Notes under the pieces: generated by a model
Databases searched by the model: none
The model's input: only the letters and a program-made list of their open reading frames with translations
What the model was told of the DNA's origin: nothing
Assembly: GCA_017407645.1 (NCBI GenBank)
Contig: JAFQWE010000012.1
Span: forward strand, 29,180 to 93,179
DNA length: 64,000 bases
From: Clostridia bacterium
GTDB taxonomy: Bacteria; Bacillota; Clostridia; Oscillospirales; Acutalibacteraceae
Direction: 5' to 3'
Translations under genes and position numbers: made by a program
In this document: positions 50,878 to 60,061 of the stretch, in pieces
Layout: the number at the start of each line of letters is the position of its first letter
Position numbering within the stretch: the stretch's first letter is position 1

Positions 50878-53187
50878 TCATTCAAGCCCCCTCTTTTTCA
50901 ACGCTTGGTGCTGAATATTTGCAAGGCGGTAATACTCGCCTTTTTTCTCAATAAGCTGACGGTGGGTGCCTCTTTCAACCACCTTGCCCTCTTCAATAAC
51001 CACAAGACTGTCGGCATCACGCAAGGTAGACAAACGGTGTGCCACCGATATGGTGGTGCGCCCTTTGATAAGCTCTGACAAAGCTTGTTGAATATTGATT
51101 TCGGTTTCGGTATCAACGGCGGCAGTAGCCTCGTCAAGCATAAGAATTTTGGGATTGGTAAGAATTGCTCGGGCAATGCTGAGTCGTTGCCGCTCACCGC
51201 CTGAAAGCTGCCTTCCCGACGTGCCGATTAGGGTATCGTAGCCGTCGGGCAATTTCATAATAAAGTCGTGAGCGCTTGCCGCCTTTGCCGCCTTTATAAT
51301 CTGCTGTGGCGTAGCATCAGGACGGGCATAGGCAATGTTTTCTGCCACAGTGCCCATAAAAATATAGGTTTCCTGAGAGACCATTGCAACAAGTCCCCGC
51401 AAGTCTTTCATTGCAACGTCACGAATATCAACACCGTCAATAAGCACCTGACCCTCGTCAACGTCGTAAAGTCGGCTTATAAGATTAAGCAGGGTTGATT
51501 TGCCTGCACCTGAACGGCCCACTATACCAAGCATCTGCCCTGCCTTCACCTTAAATGACACGTCGGTAAGCACAGGGTTGCCCTTATCATAGGCAAAGCA
51601 AACGCGCTTTAATTCAACCTCACCCTTAATGTTTTCAAGGTGGGTGGGATTTTCACTTTCTTCCACGTCGGGTCGGGCGTCAATTATTTCAAAAATACGC
51701 TGAGCACTGTTCATACAGTTAACCCATTGGCGCATAAACATCGAGATTGTATCAATGGGTCCCGAAAGCATACCCACATAGCCTGTAAAGGTGATAAGCA
51801 GCGCGTAATCCATACCGAAAGTGTGAGTCATTATCATACAAGCGCCCGTTGCAAAAACCACCATATTGGCAAGCTCCCTTGCCGCCGAGAAAATAGCAGT
51901 GATTTTGCTGTCGGTATCGACAATTGCCACCTCGGCATCACGAACAAGACGGTTGGAAGAGGCAAATCTGCCCTTTTCATCATCCTGTCTGCCGAAAGCA
52001 CGAACTACTCTTGCACCGACAATATTATCGTTTACTCCCGAGTTAAGCTTGCGGGCGGCACGGTGGCGTCTGCCATATGCCATCCAAAGCCGAGGCATTA
52101 TGAAATATGACAATATTGAGGATATGGGAAGCAAAATTATTGCCGCCAATGCCAGCACGGGATTAAGAGCAAACATTATTGCCGTTGCTACTATAACCGT
52201 TACAAAATCCACCATAAGCGCAGGCAGATTATCGATAAACATTCCTGTAACCTGATCTGCGTCATCAAGAACGCGGGTCATCAAGGTTCCGGTCTCTCTT
52301 GACTGATAAAAGCTGATTGAGAGTCGGCTCATAGCATCAAAAACCTTGTTTTTAATATCCCTTATAACTCTTGGCACAAACTTTGCAACAATCAGGCTGT
52401 GAGCTGATGAGAAAAAGGAGTTGGCTATTTTAACAACAAGCATTGCTAAAATAGTCAGAAGCAACGCGCCTGCCGCTTTTTCAAGCTCGCTTGTGCCAAT
52501 GTTTTTTTCAAGCACCTGACCGTAAAGCACCTTGCCGTTTAAATAAGGGGATATAAGCCCAATAACTGCAGTTGCCAAAAAACAAAATACAACTGCAACC
52601 ACGCCTATTGAATAGGGCTTGAAAAAGCCCATCAATCGAGCAAACTGACCCATTCGACTTTTAAAGCCTGCGCCCTTGCCCTTGGGCGCATCCATAGGCG
52701 GTCTGCCAAACCCACCGCGACCCGAGTGCATCGGTCGGTCAGGCTTGCCGTGAAAATTACCGTTATGCTCCTCTTCTTCAAGGGTGACAAGTCGGGCAAG
52801 ATGACGCATTTTTGCCGCGTTACACTCGCTTGTGACAGCCAAAATTCGCTCTGCCCCGTCAATTTGGGCTACAAGTGAAACGCAGGCCACCTGTGACTCA
52901 ACGCTTAAGCGGGTTATACTGTCGGTTGAGTAAAACACATACTCACTATTATCATCAAGAGGTTGGGGCTTTTTATCGGTCATATCAAGGCGTTTTAACT
53001 GCTGAGGAGCACTAAACACGTACAATCCCTCTTCGGTAAGCACCACGTATCCTCTGCGGTAATTAAGGGATAAATCCATATCGGTGGGGCAAACCTCTTT
53101 TACCTGCTTTGCTTCTATTCCCCAGTGGGTAAACAGAGCTGCATAAGGATTCTCTTTTTTAGAGGTCAAATCCTCTGTTTTTTTCAC
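50878..53187 (-). CDS. ABC exporter half-transporter with N-terminal sensor-like domain
   Basis: 769 residues. 1-135: beta-rich domain homologous in layout to that of the ABC protein at 48147 (GYVVLTEEGLYVFSA here, GYIVVAQGNLFVLQD there). About 136-185: Gly/His/Pro-rich linker. About 190-480: six membrane segments. About 520-760: ATPase with GRSGAGKS, LSGGE and ILMLDEATAAVD. GTG at 53187 is the likely start, with a TTG two codons upstream. First gene of a three-gene operon. Confidence 0.9.
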   Translation of the reverse strand: MKKTEDLTSKKENPYAALFTHWGIEAKQVKEVCPTDMDLSLNYRRGYVVLTEEGLYVFSAPQQLKRLDMTDKKPQPLDDNSEYVFYSTDSITRLSVESQVACVSLVAQIDGAERILAVTSECNAAKMRHLARLVTLEEEEHNGNFHGKPDRPMHSGRGGFGRPPMDAPKGKGAGFKSRMGQFARLMGFFKPYSIGVVAVVFCFLATAVIGLISPYLNGKVLYGQVLEKNIGTSELEKAAGALLLTILAMLVVKIANSFFSSAHSLIVAKFVPRVIRDIKNKVFDAMSRLSISFYQSRETGTLMTRVLDDADQVTGMFIDNLPALMVDFVTVIVATAIMFALNPVLALAAIILLPISSILSYFIMPRLWMAYGRRHRAARKLNSGVNDNIVGARVVRAFGRQDDEKGRFASSNRLVRDAEVAIVDTDSKITAIFSAARELANMVVFATGACMIMTHTFGMDYALLITFTGYVGMLSGPIDTISMFMRQWVNCMNSAQRIFEIIDARPDVEESENPTHLENIKGEVELKRVCFAYDKGNPVLTDVSFKVKAGQMLGIVGRSGAGKSTLLNLISRLYDVDEGQVLIDGVDIRDVAMKDLRGLVAMVSQETYIFMGTVAENIAYARPDATPQQIIKAAKAASAHDFIMKLPDGYDTLIGTSGRQLSGGERQRLSIARAILTNPKILMLDEATAAVDTETEINIQQALSELIKGRTTISVAHRLSTLRDADSLVVIEEGKVVERGTHRQLIEKKGEYYRLANIQHQALKKRGLE

Positions 53188-53282
53188 AGTCAATCACCGC
53201 CTTTTTAACAAAACTTTTACAGATAAATTATACCATTTTACAATCTACCTGTCAATAAAATTGGCAATTCTTGAATTTTTTG

Positions 53283-53311
53283 TTGCTATTATACAAAACT
53301 TATGGTAAAAT
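53283..53311 (+). promoter_or_regulatory. Probable promoter of the papain-like/dockerin operon
   Basis: TTGCTA (53283-53288), 17 bp spacer, TAAAAT (53306-53311), followed by AAGGAGG and the ATG at 53343. Confidence 0.6.
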
Positions 53312-53342
53312 ATATAAAGCAATGGCTTTAAGGAGGAATGTG

Positions 53343-53978
53343 ATGAGCGAACAAAAGTATTTGTACGTTGTTTTTTCCTCTACTAACGGAGGTATAGGCA
53401 GATTTATTCGATTTATGACCAAAAATCAATACAATCACACCTCTGTTACTCTTGACCCCACGCTTTCTACCCTTTACTCCTTTGCACGCTATCACAAGTC
53501 TGCTCCTTTTTATGCAGGCTTCGTGTGTGAAAGCTGTTTAAGGTACAAAAATCAGAATGCAAAAATCAAGGTTGCCGCCATACCCTTGACGGAAGAACAA
53601 TACTCCACGGCAACCACTTTTTTTGACAATGTGAAAGGCAGTAAGGACGCATACATATATAATCTGCTTTCTGCCATAACCAACGTCACACACCGCAAAA
53701 TCAGCATAAACAAAGCATACACCTGTGTTGAATTTGCAGTTAAGACACTTGATACCGTTGGTATTGATAACAAAATAAGTTCAGCAAAATTTTACACTAT
53801 AAAAGAACTTGAGAATTTGCTTTGCCATAGCATTGTTTACGAGGGCGCGTATCCTGATTGGTCAGAGGATGACCAGTGGGGCGACGATCTTTTTAGTTCG
53901 CATATCGGCTTTGTTAAAGGCTCGGTTAATTCTTTACGTACCCAGGCACGACTTTTAAAACGACTTGTAAAATCTTAA
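53343..53978 (+). CDS. Permuted papain-fold (YiiX/NlpC-P60-like) protein
   Basis: 211 residues without a signal peptide. A His in YNHTSVTLD (His32) comes before a Cys in AYTCVEFAV (Cys128). This reversed order is that of circularly permuted NlpC/P60 (YiiX-like) enzymes, which can be amidases, peptidases or lipid-modifying. The ATG follows AAGGAGG. It lies 12 bp upstream of a secreted dockerin protein and shares its transcript, though the two products should be in different compartments. Confidence 0.72.
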   Translation: MSEQKYLYVVFSSTNGGIGRFIRFMTKNQYNHTSVTLDPTLSTLYSFARYHKSAPFYAGFVCESCLRYKNQNAKIKVAAIPLTEEQYSTATTFFDNVKGSKDAYIYNLLSAITNVTHRKISINKAYTCVEFAVKTLDTVGIDNKISSAKFYTIKELENLLCHSIVYEGAYPDWSEDDQWGDDLFSSHIGFVKGSVNSLRTQARLLKRLVKS

Positions 53979-53990
53979 TTGGAGGTCTAT

Positions 53991-56264
53991 ATGAAAATCA
54001 GAAAAATTTTATGTATCCTTTTATCCTTGGCGTTGGCTTTAGCTATGGTTGTTATGCCTGCATCGGCAGAGCAACCGTCTTATCCCCGCGGTGACACCAA
54101 TTTTGACGGAAAAATCACACCTGCAGACTATCTTGCCCTGCAGCATTATTTGCTTGGAAGCACCCTTCTTACCGGTAATTACGAGCAAGGCGCCGACGTT
54201 GACGGCAACAAGCTGACCAACAGTAGTGACATTCTTGCAATGCTTCAGCATATGATTGGCATCAAATCCATAACCGAGACTTTCATTCCTAAATTCTGGA
54301 CTGCCGTACCTATGACCAGCGCCGCTCAAAACAGCGCAGGTATTTACGGTGGCGAAGGCTGTCAGTGGCCCCTATTCATCACCTTCAGTGAAACCGACGG
54401 CAACGTTGCATTTATGGGTACCGACGTTGGCGGTATGTACAAATCAACCGACGGTGGCGTTACTTGGGCTCAGGCATCTATCGGTCTTGGCGGTGCAGGT
54501 GCAACCGGCATCAAAACCGACCCCAACAACGGTGACAGAATTTTGGTTTTGTGCGTAAACTCAAGCGCTAACAAAAATAACGGTCTGTACCTTTCTACCG
54601 ACGGTGGCACTACCTACAAGCCCGTATATAAGCTTTCTATTATCGGTCACAGAGATTTCCGTGACTCTATCGCTTTTGATAAAGCAAGCTATTCAGATGC
54701 AATCGGCGGCAGTGCTACTGCTTATTGGCTGAGCGATGCAGGTGAGCTTTACAAGTCAACCAACGGCGGTGAAAGTTGGGCCTCTATTCTCAACAATTCT
54801 GACTATGCAAACGGTCACATCTTCGTTCATCCCGAAAACAGCTACGTTTATCTTGCCTGTGCAACCGGCTTCTACCGTTCAACCAACGGCGGCACAAGCT
54901 TTGCCAAGATTTCAGGCGAAAACTTCAACGGTATTGACGTTATTGGCACTCAGCCCAACAAGGTTTACCTTTCTTCAAACAACGGCATTTATATTTCTGA
55001 GGATAGCGGTGCAACCCTTACAAAGCTTAACGCAAGCGGTCTGCCAACATATCCCACCCGTATTGAAGTAAGCCCCGTTAACCCCAACTATATGGTAGTT
55101 GATGATGACAGAAGGGCTAACGAAGGCACATATTCAAACGCTACCTATTATTCACATGACGGCGGCAAAACCTGGAAAGCTTCAAGTCGCGACACCAGTC
55201 AGTCGGTTATCTCTTATAACGGACGTAACAACGTATACGGCTGGAGTCCTGTTGATGCAAACCTTTGCCTCTCACTTGGCGGCGACTTTATTATGCGCTC
55301 AACAGATGCAGGCAAGTCATTTGCTTGGTCTAACAGCGGATACAACGGCGCCGCAGTTACCGGTATTAACTGTAACGTTAATAATCCTGCTATTATGACT
55401 GCCACCAATCAGGACTACAGCGGCTTTATTTCTACCGACTACGGCAGAACTTGGAAATACGCTAAGGCTTGGAATAAGGGAGGCTGGGGCGGTTACGCCT
55501 ACGGCAGCTATCCCGTAAGCGCAAGCACTATTGTTGCCTTTAAGGGAAAGGACCCCTGTCAACTTGTTTATTCTACCGACGGCGGTCAGACTGCAATTGA
55601 AACCGAATTTTCAACCGAATACAGAAGCTATGCCTGCGTTACAGGTATGAAGGGTGACGACAGCATTGTATTTGCCAACGAGTTCCGTTCTACCAACGGC
55701 GGCACAAGTTGGTCAAAGATGAACGGCTGTATTGCAGTGTTCGGTGGCAATCAAACCCACGTTTACGGTATCAACAGCGATAAAAAGGCTGTTGTTTCTG
55801 CCGATAAGGGCGCCACTTGGACTGTACTCAGCAGTTATGCAGAGGGCGTTACCGATATGACCTACGATGCTCTTGGCAACCGATTGCTCATAATTGCAGC
55901 AAATATGATGGATATCTATCAGGTTAATTGCTCTAACGGCACCAGTTCAATTGTTAAGGACTATAAATCTGCTACCGATAGCTTTGGCGGCTTCTTCAAT
56001 ATGCGTGCAATTGAGGTTGACCCCATGGACAGCAACACCTTCTACGTAAGCAACGCTCGTCAGGTATACGCAAGTGATGTCGGCGTGCTTAAAACCACCA
56101 ACAACGGTAAAAACTTTACCAATATAACCTCTACCCGTAACAACATTCGTTACGGTGACGACGGTGGCAGACAGGTTACAGAGCTGTGCATCAATCCTGC
56201 AACCCGTCACCTTTTTGCAGGCGGCGGTTGCCGTGGAATATACAAGGTAGCCCTTGACCAATAA
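53991..56264 (+). CDS. Secreted dockerin plus Asp-box (sialidase/GH74-like) propeller protein, copy 1
   Basis: 757 residues. Signal peptide 1-27. Type I dockerin at about 31-92 with two Ca loops (DTNFDGKITPADYLAL, DVDGNKLTNSSDILAML). The rest is a long beta-propeller region with many Asp-box motifs (KSTDGGVTW, LSTDGGTTY, KSTNGGESW, RSTNGGTSF). The EGCQWPLFITFSETDGN opening and repeated SPVNPNYMVVDDD phrases resemble GH74/VPS10-like glycosidases. Likely a secreted polysaccharide-acting or binding protein docked to a scaffold or wall. GGAGG precedes the ATG. Confidence 0.85.
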   Translation: MKIRKILCILLSLALALAMVVMPASAEQPSYPRGDTNFDGKITPADYLALQHYLLGSTLLTGNYEQGADVDGNKLTNSSDILAMLQHMIGIKSITETFIPKFWTAVPMTSAAQNSAGIYGGEGCQWPLFITFSETDGNVAFMGTDVGGMYKSTDGGVTWAQASIGLGGAGATGIKTDPNNGDRILVLCVNSSANKNNGLYLSTDGGTTYKPVYKLSIIGHRDFRDSIAFDKASYSDAIGGSATAYWLSDAGELYKSTNGGESWASILNNSDYANGHIFVHPENSYVYLACATGFYRSTNGGTSFAKISGENFNGIDVIGTQPNKVYLSSNNGIYISEDSGATLTKLNASGLPTYPTRIEVSPVNPNYMVVDDDRRANEGTYSNATYYSHDGGKTWKASSRDTSQSVISYNGRNNVYGWSPVDANLCLSLGGDFIMRSTDAGKSFAWSNSGYNGAAVTGINCNVNNPAIMTATNQDYSGFISTDYGRTWKYAKAWNKGGWGGYAYGSYPVSASTIVAFKGKDPCQLVYSTDGGQTAIETEFSTEYRSYACVTGMKGDDSIVFANEFRSTNGGTSWSKMNGCIAVFGGNQTHVYGINSDKKAVVSADKGATWTVLSSYAEGVTDMTYDALGNRLLIIAANMMDIYQVNCSNGTSSIVKDYKSATDSFGGFFNMRAIEVDPMDSNTFYVSNARQVYASDVGVLKTTNNGKNFTNITSTRNNIRYGDDGGRQVTELCINPATRHLFAGGGCRGIYKVALDQ

Positions 56265-56292
56265 TCAGTAATTTTAAAAACTGCGCTCTAAG

Positions 56293-56328
56293 AAGGGAGA
56301 CACTTCGTAAAGAAGTTGTCTCCCTTTT
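56293..56328 (+). terminator. Terminator of the copy 1 propeller gene
   Basis: AAGGGAGACA (56293-56302) pairs with TGTCTCCCTT (56317-56326), followed by TTCTATAT. Confidence 0.8.
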
Positions 56329-56432
56329 CTATATAAAGAAAAAATTATCTGTTGAAAGTGTCATAGTGGGTTACATACTTTGAGAAAGGTAAATACTCGC
56401 CGAAAACAAAGAATATCTTTCTCGGCAGGTAA

Positions 56433-56638
56433 AGTGATATTGCAAACTATCGTTTGCAGTGATATTTTTGCCTTGCAGCGAAAGTGATATTGAAACCTAA
56501 CGGTTTCAGTGATATTATATTCGCCCATTTAACTGTCCAAAGGACAATATCACTATGCGTAGCATAATATAACTGCGTAGCAATATCACTCGCCGTCAGG
56601 CGAATATAACTGAGGCACCTTCCTTAGGTCGGGTGCCT
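56433..56638. repeat. Palindromic linker array B (AGTGATATT family, 4+4)
   Basis: Left linkers AGTGATATT, all exact, start at 56433, 56458, 56483 and 56508 (exact 25 bp period). Right linkers AATATCACT or AATATAACT start at 56546, 56566, 56582 and 56603. Palindromes between them include GCAAAC/GTTTGC, GAAACC/GGTTTC, TCC/GGA, ATGC/GCAT and TCGCC/GGCGA. The centre begins ATATTCGCCC. A larger palindrome with GAGGCACC/GGTGCCTC arms closes the array at 56611-56638. The 100 bp before it hold one imperfect hairpin (GCCGA/TCGGC, 56399-56426). Confidence 0.88.
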
Positions 56639-56659
56639 CAAGAGGGTGCAGTTTTTTTG

Positions 56660-56688
56660 TTGCTTATATTTGATTATTATGTTATAAT
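56660..56688 (+). promoter_or_regulatory. Promoter of the copy 2 propeller gene
   Basis: TTGCTT (56660-56665), 17 bp spacer, TATAAT (56683-56688), then AAGGAG before the ATG at 56722. Confidence 0.7.
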
Positions 56689-56721
56689 AACTTAACTAAA
56701 CTTTTATACAAGGAGTTTTTT

Positions 56722-58998
56722 ATGAAAAGAAAGTTCTTATGTCTTATTCTAACTCTTTCCCTTGTTATTACAGCGTCAGTTATTCCCACCTCTGCTGCTC
56801 AGACGTCATATTTGCGAGGCGACACGGATTTCAACGGCAAATTGACCGCGGCAGATTTTCTTAATATGCAGTATTATTTGCTTGGCTACGGTAACCTTAC
56901 GGGTAATTACGAGCAGGCTACCGACGTTGACGGCAATATGCTAACCAACAGTACCGATGCACTTACTATGCTTCAGCATATGCTTGGCATAAAGACTGTC
57001 ACAGGCACCTTTAACCTTAAGTTCTGGAGCGCAGTGCCTATGACCAGTCCCTCACAAAACGGCGCAGGCGTTTACGGTGGCGAAGGCTGTCAGTGGCCTG
57101 TTTTCATCACCTTTAGCGAAACCGACGGCAACGTTGCATATATGGGCACCGACGTTGGCGGTATGTACAAGTCTACCGACGGCGGTATCACTTGGGCGCA
57201 AGCCTCTATCGGTATTGGCGCGTCAGGTGTTGGTTGCATCAAAACCGACCCCAAAAATGCTAACAGAGTGCTTGTTCAGGGTGTTAACTCATCTGCAAAC
57301 GGTCACAACGGACTTTATCTGTCAACCGATGGCGGTAAAACTTATGCACCCGTTAAGGAGGTTTCTATTCAGGGCAACCGTGACTTCCGCGACTGCATCG
57401 CATACGACGCTTCAAGCTACTCAAGTTGGAGAGGTTACAGCTCCACTGTTTATTGGTTGCAGGAGGACGGTACCCTTTACAAATCTACCAACGGTGGCTC
57501 AAGCTGGTCAACACTTGTAACTGCTTCCACCGACTATGTAAAAGGCCATATTTTTGTTCATCCTACAAAAGGATACGTTTATATTGCATCCTCTGTCGGC
57601 TTTTTCCGTTCTACCAACAAGGGTAGCAGTTTCACCAAGATTTATTCTGAAAACTTTAACGGTATGGATGTTATCAGCACCCAGCCCGACAAGATTTACC
57701 TTTCTTCAAACAACGGCATTTACGTTTCTGCCGACAGTGGCGCTACCGTAACCAAGGTTGACGCTACCGGTCTTCCCAAATATCCTACCCGTATTGAAGT
57801 CAGCCCCGTTAACCCTAACTATATGGTAGTTGATAACGATATGCTGGCAAACGAAAAGAACTACTCAAACATTTCATATTATTCACATGACGGCGGAACA
57901 ACCTGGACAAAGTCAAACCGCAACACCTCTAACTCGGTTGTTCCCTATAACGCCCGTAACAACGTGCTTAGTTGGAGTCCCACCGATGCAAACGTTTGTC
58001 TGTCACTTGGCGGCGATATGATTCTTCGCTCTGCTGATGCATGCAAAAATTTCACTTGGTCAAACAGCGGTTACAACGGCGCCGCAGTTACCGATATTGC
58101 TTACAACGTTAACAATCCTGCCCTTATGACTGCTACCAATCAGGATTACGCAGGCTTTGTTTCAACCGACTACGGCAGAACCTGGAAATATATGACCGCC
58201 TTGAATCTTGCCGGTTGGGGCGGATATGCCTACGGAAGTTATCCCGTAAGCGCAACCACAATCGTAGCCTTTAGAAACAAAGACCCTCAAAACCTTATTT
58301 ATTCAACCGACGGCGGCAAAACTGCTATTGACACCGGCCTTACCACAGCCTATAAAAGTAATGCTTGCGTAACAGGTATGAAGGGTGACAATAAAATAGT
58401 GTTTGCCAACGAATTCCGTTCTACCAACGGCGGTAAAACTTGGACTACTATGAACGGCTGTGTTTCTGTTTACGGCGGTAACGAAAGCAAGGTTTTTGGT
58501 GTAAACGCCAACGGAAAACCCGTTGTTTCTTCTGACAAGGGTGCAACTTGGACTGTGCTTAACTCTTCATACAGCAACGGAATTAAAGATATGTGCTATG
58601 ACGAGCTTGGTAACCGCTTGCTTTTTATCACTAACGACAACCTCAACGTTGGTCAGTTTGACTGCACAACAGGTGCTTATAAGCATATAAAGTATTTGGG
58701 CGACATAAAAGACAGTTTCGGAGAGTGGCTCCCTGCAAGACAAATTGTGGTAGATCCTCAAAATTCCGACGTGTATTATATCGCCGTTGCCCGTCAGGTT
58801 TGCGCAAACGAATACGGTGTTATTAAGGTAACAAACAACAGCCAAACCTGGACCAATATAACCTCTACCCGTAACAACATTTATTACGGTGATGACGGCG
58901 GCAGACAGGTTACAGAGCTGTGCATCAATCCTGCAACCCGTCACCTTTTTGCAGGCGGCGGTTGCCGTGGAATTTTTAAGGTAGCCCTTGACCAATAA
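56722..58998 (+). CDS. Secreted dockerin plus Asp-box (sialidase/GH74-like) propeller protein, copy 2
   Basis: 758 residues, colinear with copy 1 and clearly similar along its whole length, including the identical last 20 or so codons. Signal peptide 1-25, dockerin at about 30-92 (DTDFNGKLTAADFLNM, DVDGNMLTNSTDALTML), Asp-box propeller from about 100 to the end. It arose by tandem duplication. Unlike copy 1 it has its own promoter, just downstream of array B. The same glycan-related role is likely, with divergence in the dockerin and loops. Confidence 0.85.
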   Translation: MKRKFLCLILTLSLVITASVIPTSAAQTSYLRGDTDFNGKLTAADFLNMQYYLLGYGNLTGNYEQATDVDGNMLTNSTDALTMLQHMLGIKTVTGTFNLKFWSAVPMTSPSQNGAGVYGGEGCQWPVFITFSETDGNVAYMGTDVGGMYKSTDGGITWAQASIGIGASGVGCIKTDPKNANRVLVQGVNSSANGHNGLYLSTDGGKTYAPVKEVSIQGNRDFRDCIAYDASSYSSWRGYSSTVYWLQEDGTLYKSTNGGSSWSTLVTASTDYVKGHIFVHPTKGYVYIASSVGFFRSTNKGSSFTKIYSENFNGMDVISTQPDKIYLSSNNGIYVSADSGATVTKVDATGLPKYPTRIEVSPVNPNYMVVDNDMLANEKNYSNISYYSHDGGTTWTKSNRNTSNSVVPYNARNNVLSWSPTDANVCLSLGGDMILRSADACKNFTWSNSGYNGAAVTDIAYNVNNPALMTATNQDYAGFVSTDYGRTWKYMTALNLAGWGGYAYGSYPVSATTIVAFRNKDPQNLIYSTDGGKTAIDTGLTTAYKSNACVTGMKGDNKIVFANEFRSTNGGKTWTTMNGCVSVYGGNESKVFGVNANGKPVVSSDKGATWTVLNSSYSNGIKDMCYDELGNRLLFITNDNLNVGQFDCTTGAYKHIKYLGDIKDSFGEWLPARQIVVDPQNSDVYYIAVARQVCANEYGVIKVTNNSQTWTNITSTRNNIYYGDDGGRQVTELCINPATRHLFAGGGCRGIFKVALDQ

Positions 58999-59020
58999 TC
59001 AAATTATCCCGTTTGTAACT

Positions 59021-59059
59021 AAAAAGCCACGATACGCGACTGCGTTATCGTGGCTTTTT
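59021..59059. terminator. Bidirectional terminator between the propeller gene and the MBL gene
   Basis: AAAAAGCCACGATA pairs with TATCGTGGCTTTTT around an 11-base loop. Confidence 0.88.
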
Positions 59060-59068
59060 GTGACTATA

Positions 59069-59962
59069 TTAACCGAGTGCAAGAAATTCTTGCTCAAGTT
59101 TTTCGTTTTCTGCTATTACTTTTTCGACCTTTGTTTTTAGTTCGCCTAAAAATTTGTGCCAGCTGTCAGGTGCTATAAAGGGATTGCCTCCTTCTTCGAT
59201 TTGCTTGGCGCGTTTTTCCAAAGTCCAATTATTATAAGGATGATTACCAAGATGCACTTCAACAGGCTCATTCCAAATTCTTTCGATAGAATTAAGCAGT
59301 TGCTGTGGGGCATCCTCACTTCTTTCGTTGCGATATATATAAGGCAGTGTTACGGCATCTGTGCCTGCGCCGCCAAAGGTGCCTGCCAAATAGGTTTTTC
59401 CGTTATCGGTAACGTCAAAAAACAGACTCAAAACACCGTCGGTATGACCGGGGCAAAGAACACAACGTATTTTCACCTTGCCATGCTCAAAAATTTCGCC
59501 ATCCTCAATCTCGTAATCAAAGGTTGGCACCTCTGCCATAGGATATTTATTTTTATTTATAAACAAATGGGGTTTTTCTTTTAATATTTCGGCGTCCACT
59601 CTGCTTATGGCAAGTTTAGTTCCATACATAACGCGAAATTCCTGTGACGCGCCAAAATGGTCGTTGTGGCCGTGTGTGTGAATTATCCAACGAACGTTTT
59701 TAGGGTCAAAGCCTGCGCGCCATATATTATCAACCAGCAAATGAGTTGCGCCCAAATAACCCGAGTCAATGAGTATTAAGCCGTCGCCTGTATCTATAAG
59801 ATGAATACAAACCTTTTTGTCACCAACATAATAAAGGTTGTCGGCAATTTTAAAGGGGTCGATTCTTTGTGTAGCCGGACTTATAAAAAAATCATTATGC
59901 TTTTGCACATACGCATCTGCTAATTGACGATATTTTTCCATAAAAAACTCTTTTTTTGTCAT
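59069..59962 (-). CDS. Metallo-beta-lactamase-fold hydrolase
   Basis: 297 residues. The binuclear metal motif HTHGHNDH is at 95-102, with further ligands in CPGHTDG near 171 and LGNHPYNN near 240. The opening YVGDKKVCIHLIDTGDGLILIDSG is typical of the superfamily. No signal peptide. Subfamily and substrate are unclear; the layout resembles subclass B3-like or lactonase-like hydrolases. AAGGGG lies 8 bases before the ATG. Confidence 0.85.
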   Translation of the reverse strand: MTKKEFFMEKYRQLADAYVQKHNDFFISPATQRIDPFKIADNLYYVGDKKVCIHLIDTGDGLILIDSGYLGATHLLVDNIWRAGFDPKNVRWIIHTHGHNDHFGASQEFRVMYGTKLAISRVDAEILKEKPHLFINKNKYPMAEVPTFDYEIEDGEIFEHGKVKIRCVLCPGHTDGVLSLFFDVTDNGKTYLAGTFGGAGTDAVTLPYIYRNERSEDAPQQLLNSIERIWNEPVEVHLGNHPYNNWTLEKRAKQIEEGGNPFIAPDSWHKFLGELKTKVEKVIAENEKLEQEFLALG

Positions 59963-60061
59963 AACAGTTCCCCTTTATTATTGTCTTTGTCTGCACACCG
60001 TAAATTTTTAAAATTGCAATTTATTATAAAATCAGTGTACATTTTAGATGCCAGTCATTTT

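Noticed and set aside
56433-56638. CRISPR array
   Set aside because: Repeats are only 9 bp, half are inverted, the inserts are palindromes of 7-16 bp rather than unique spacers, and no cas gene is nearby.
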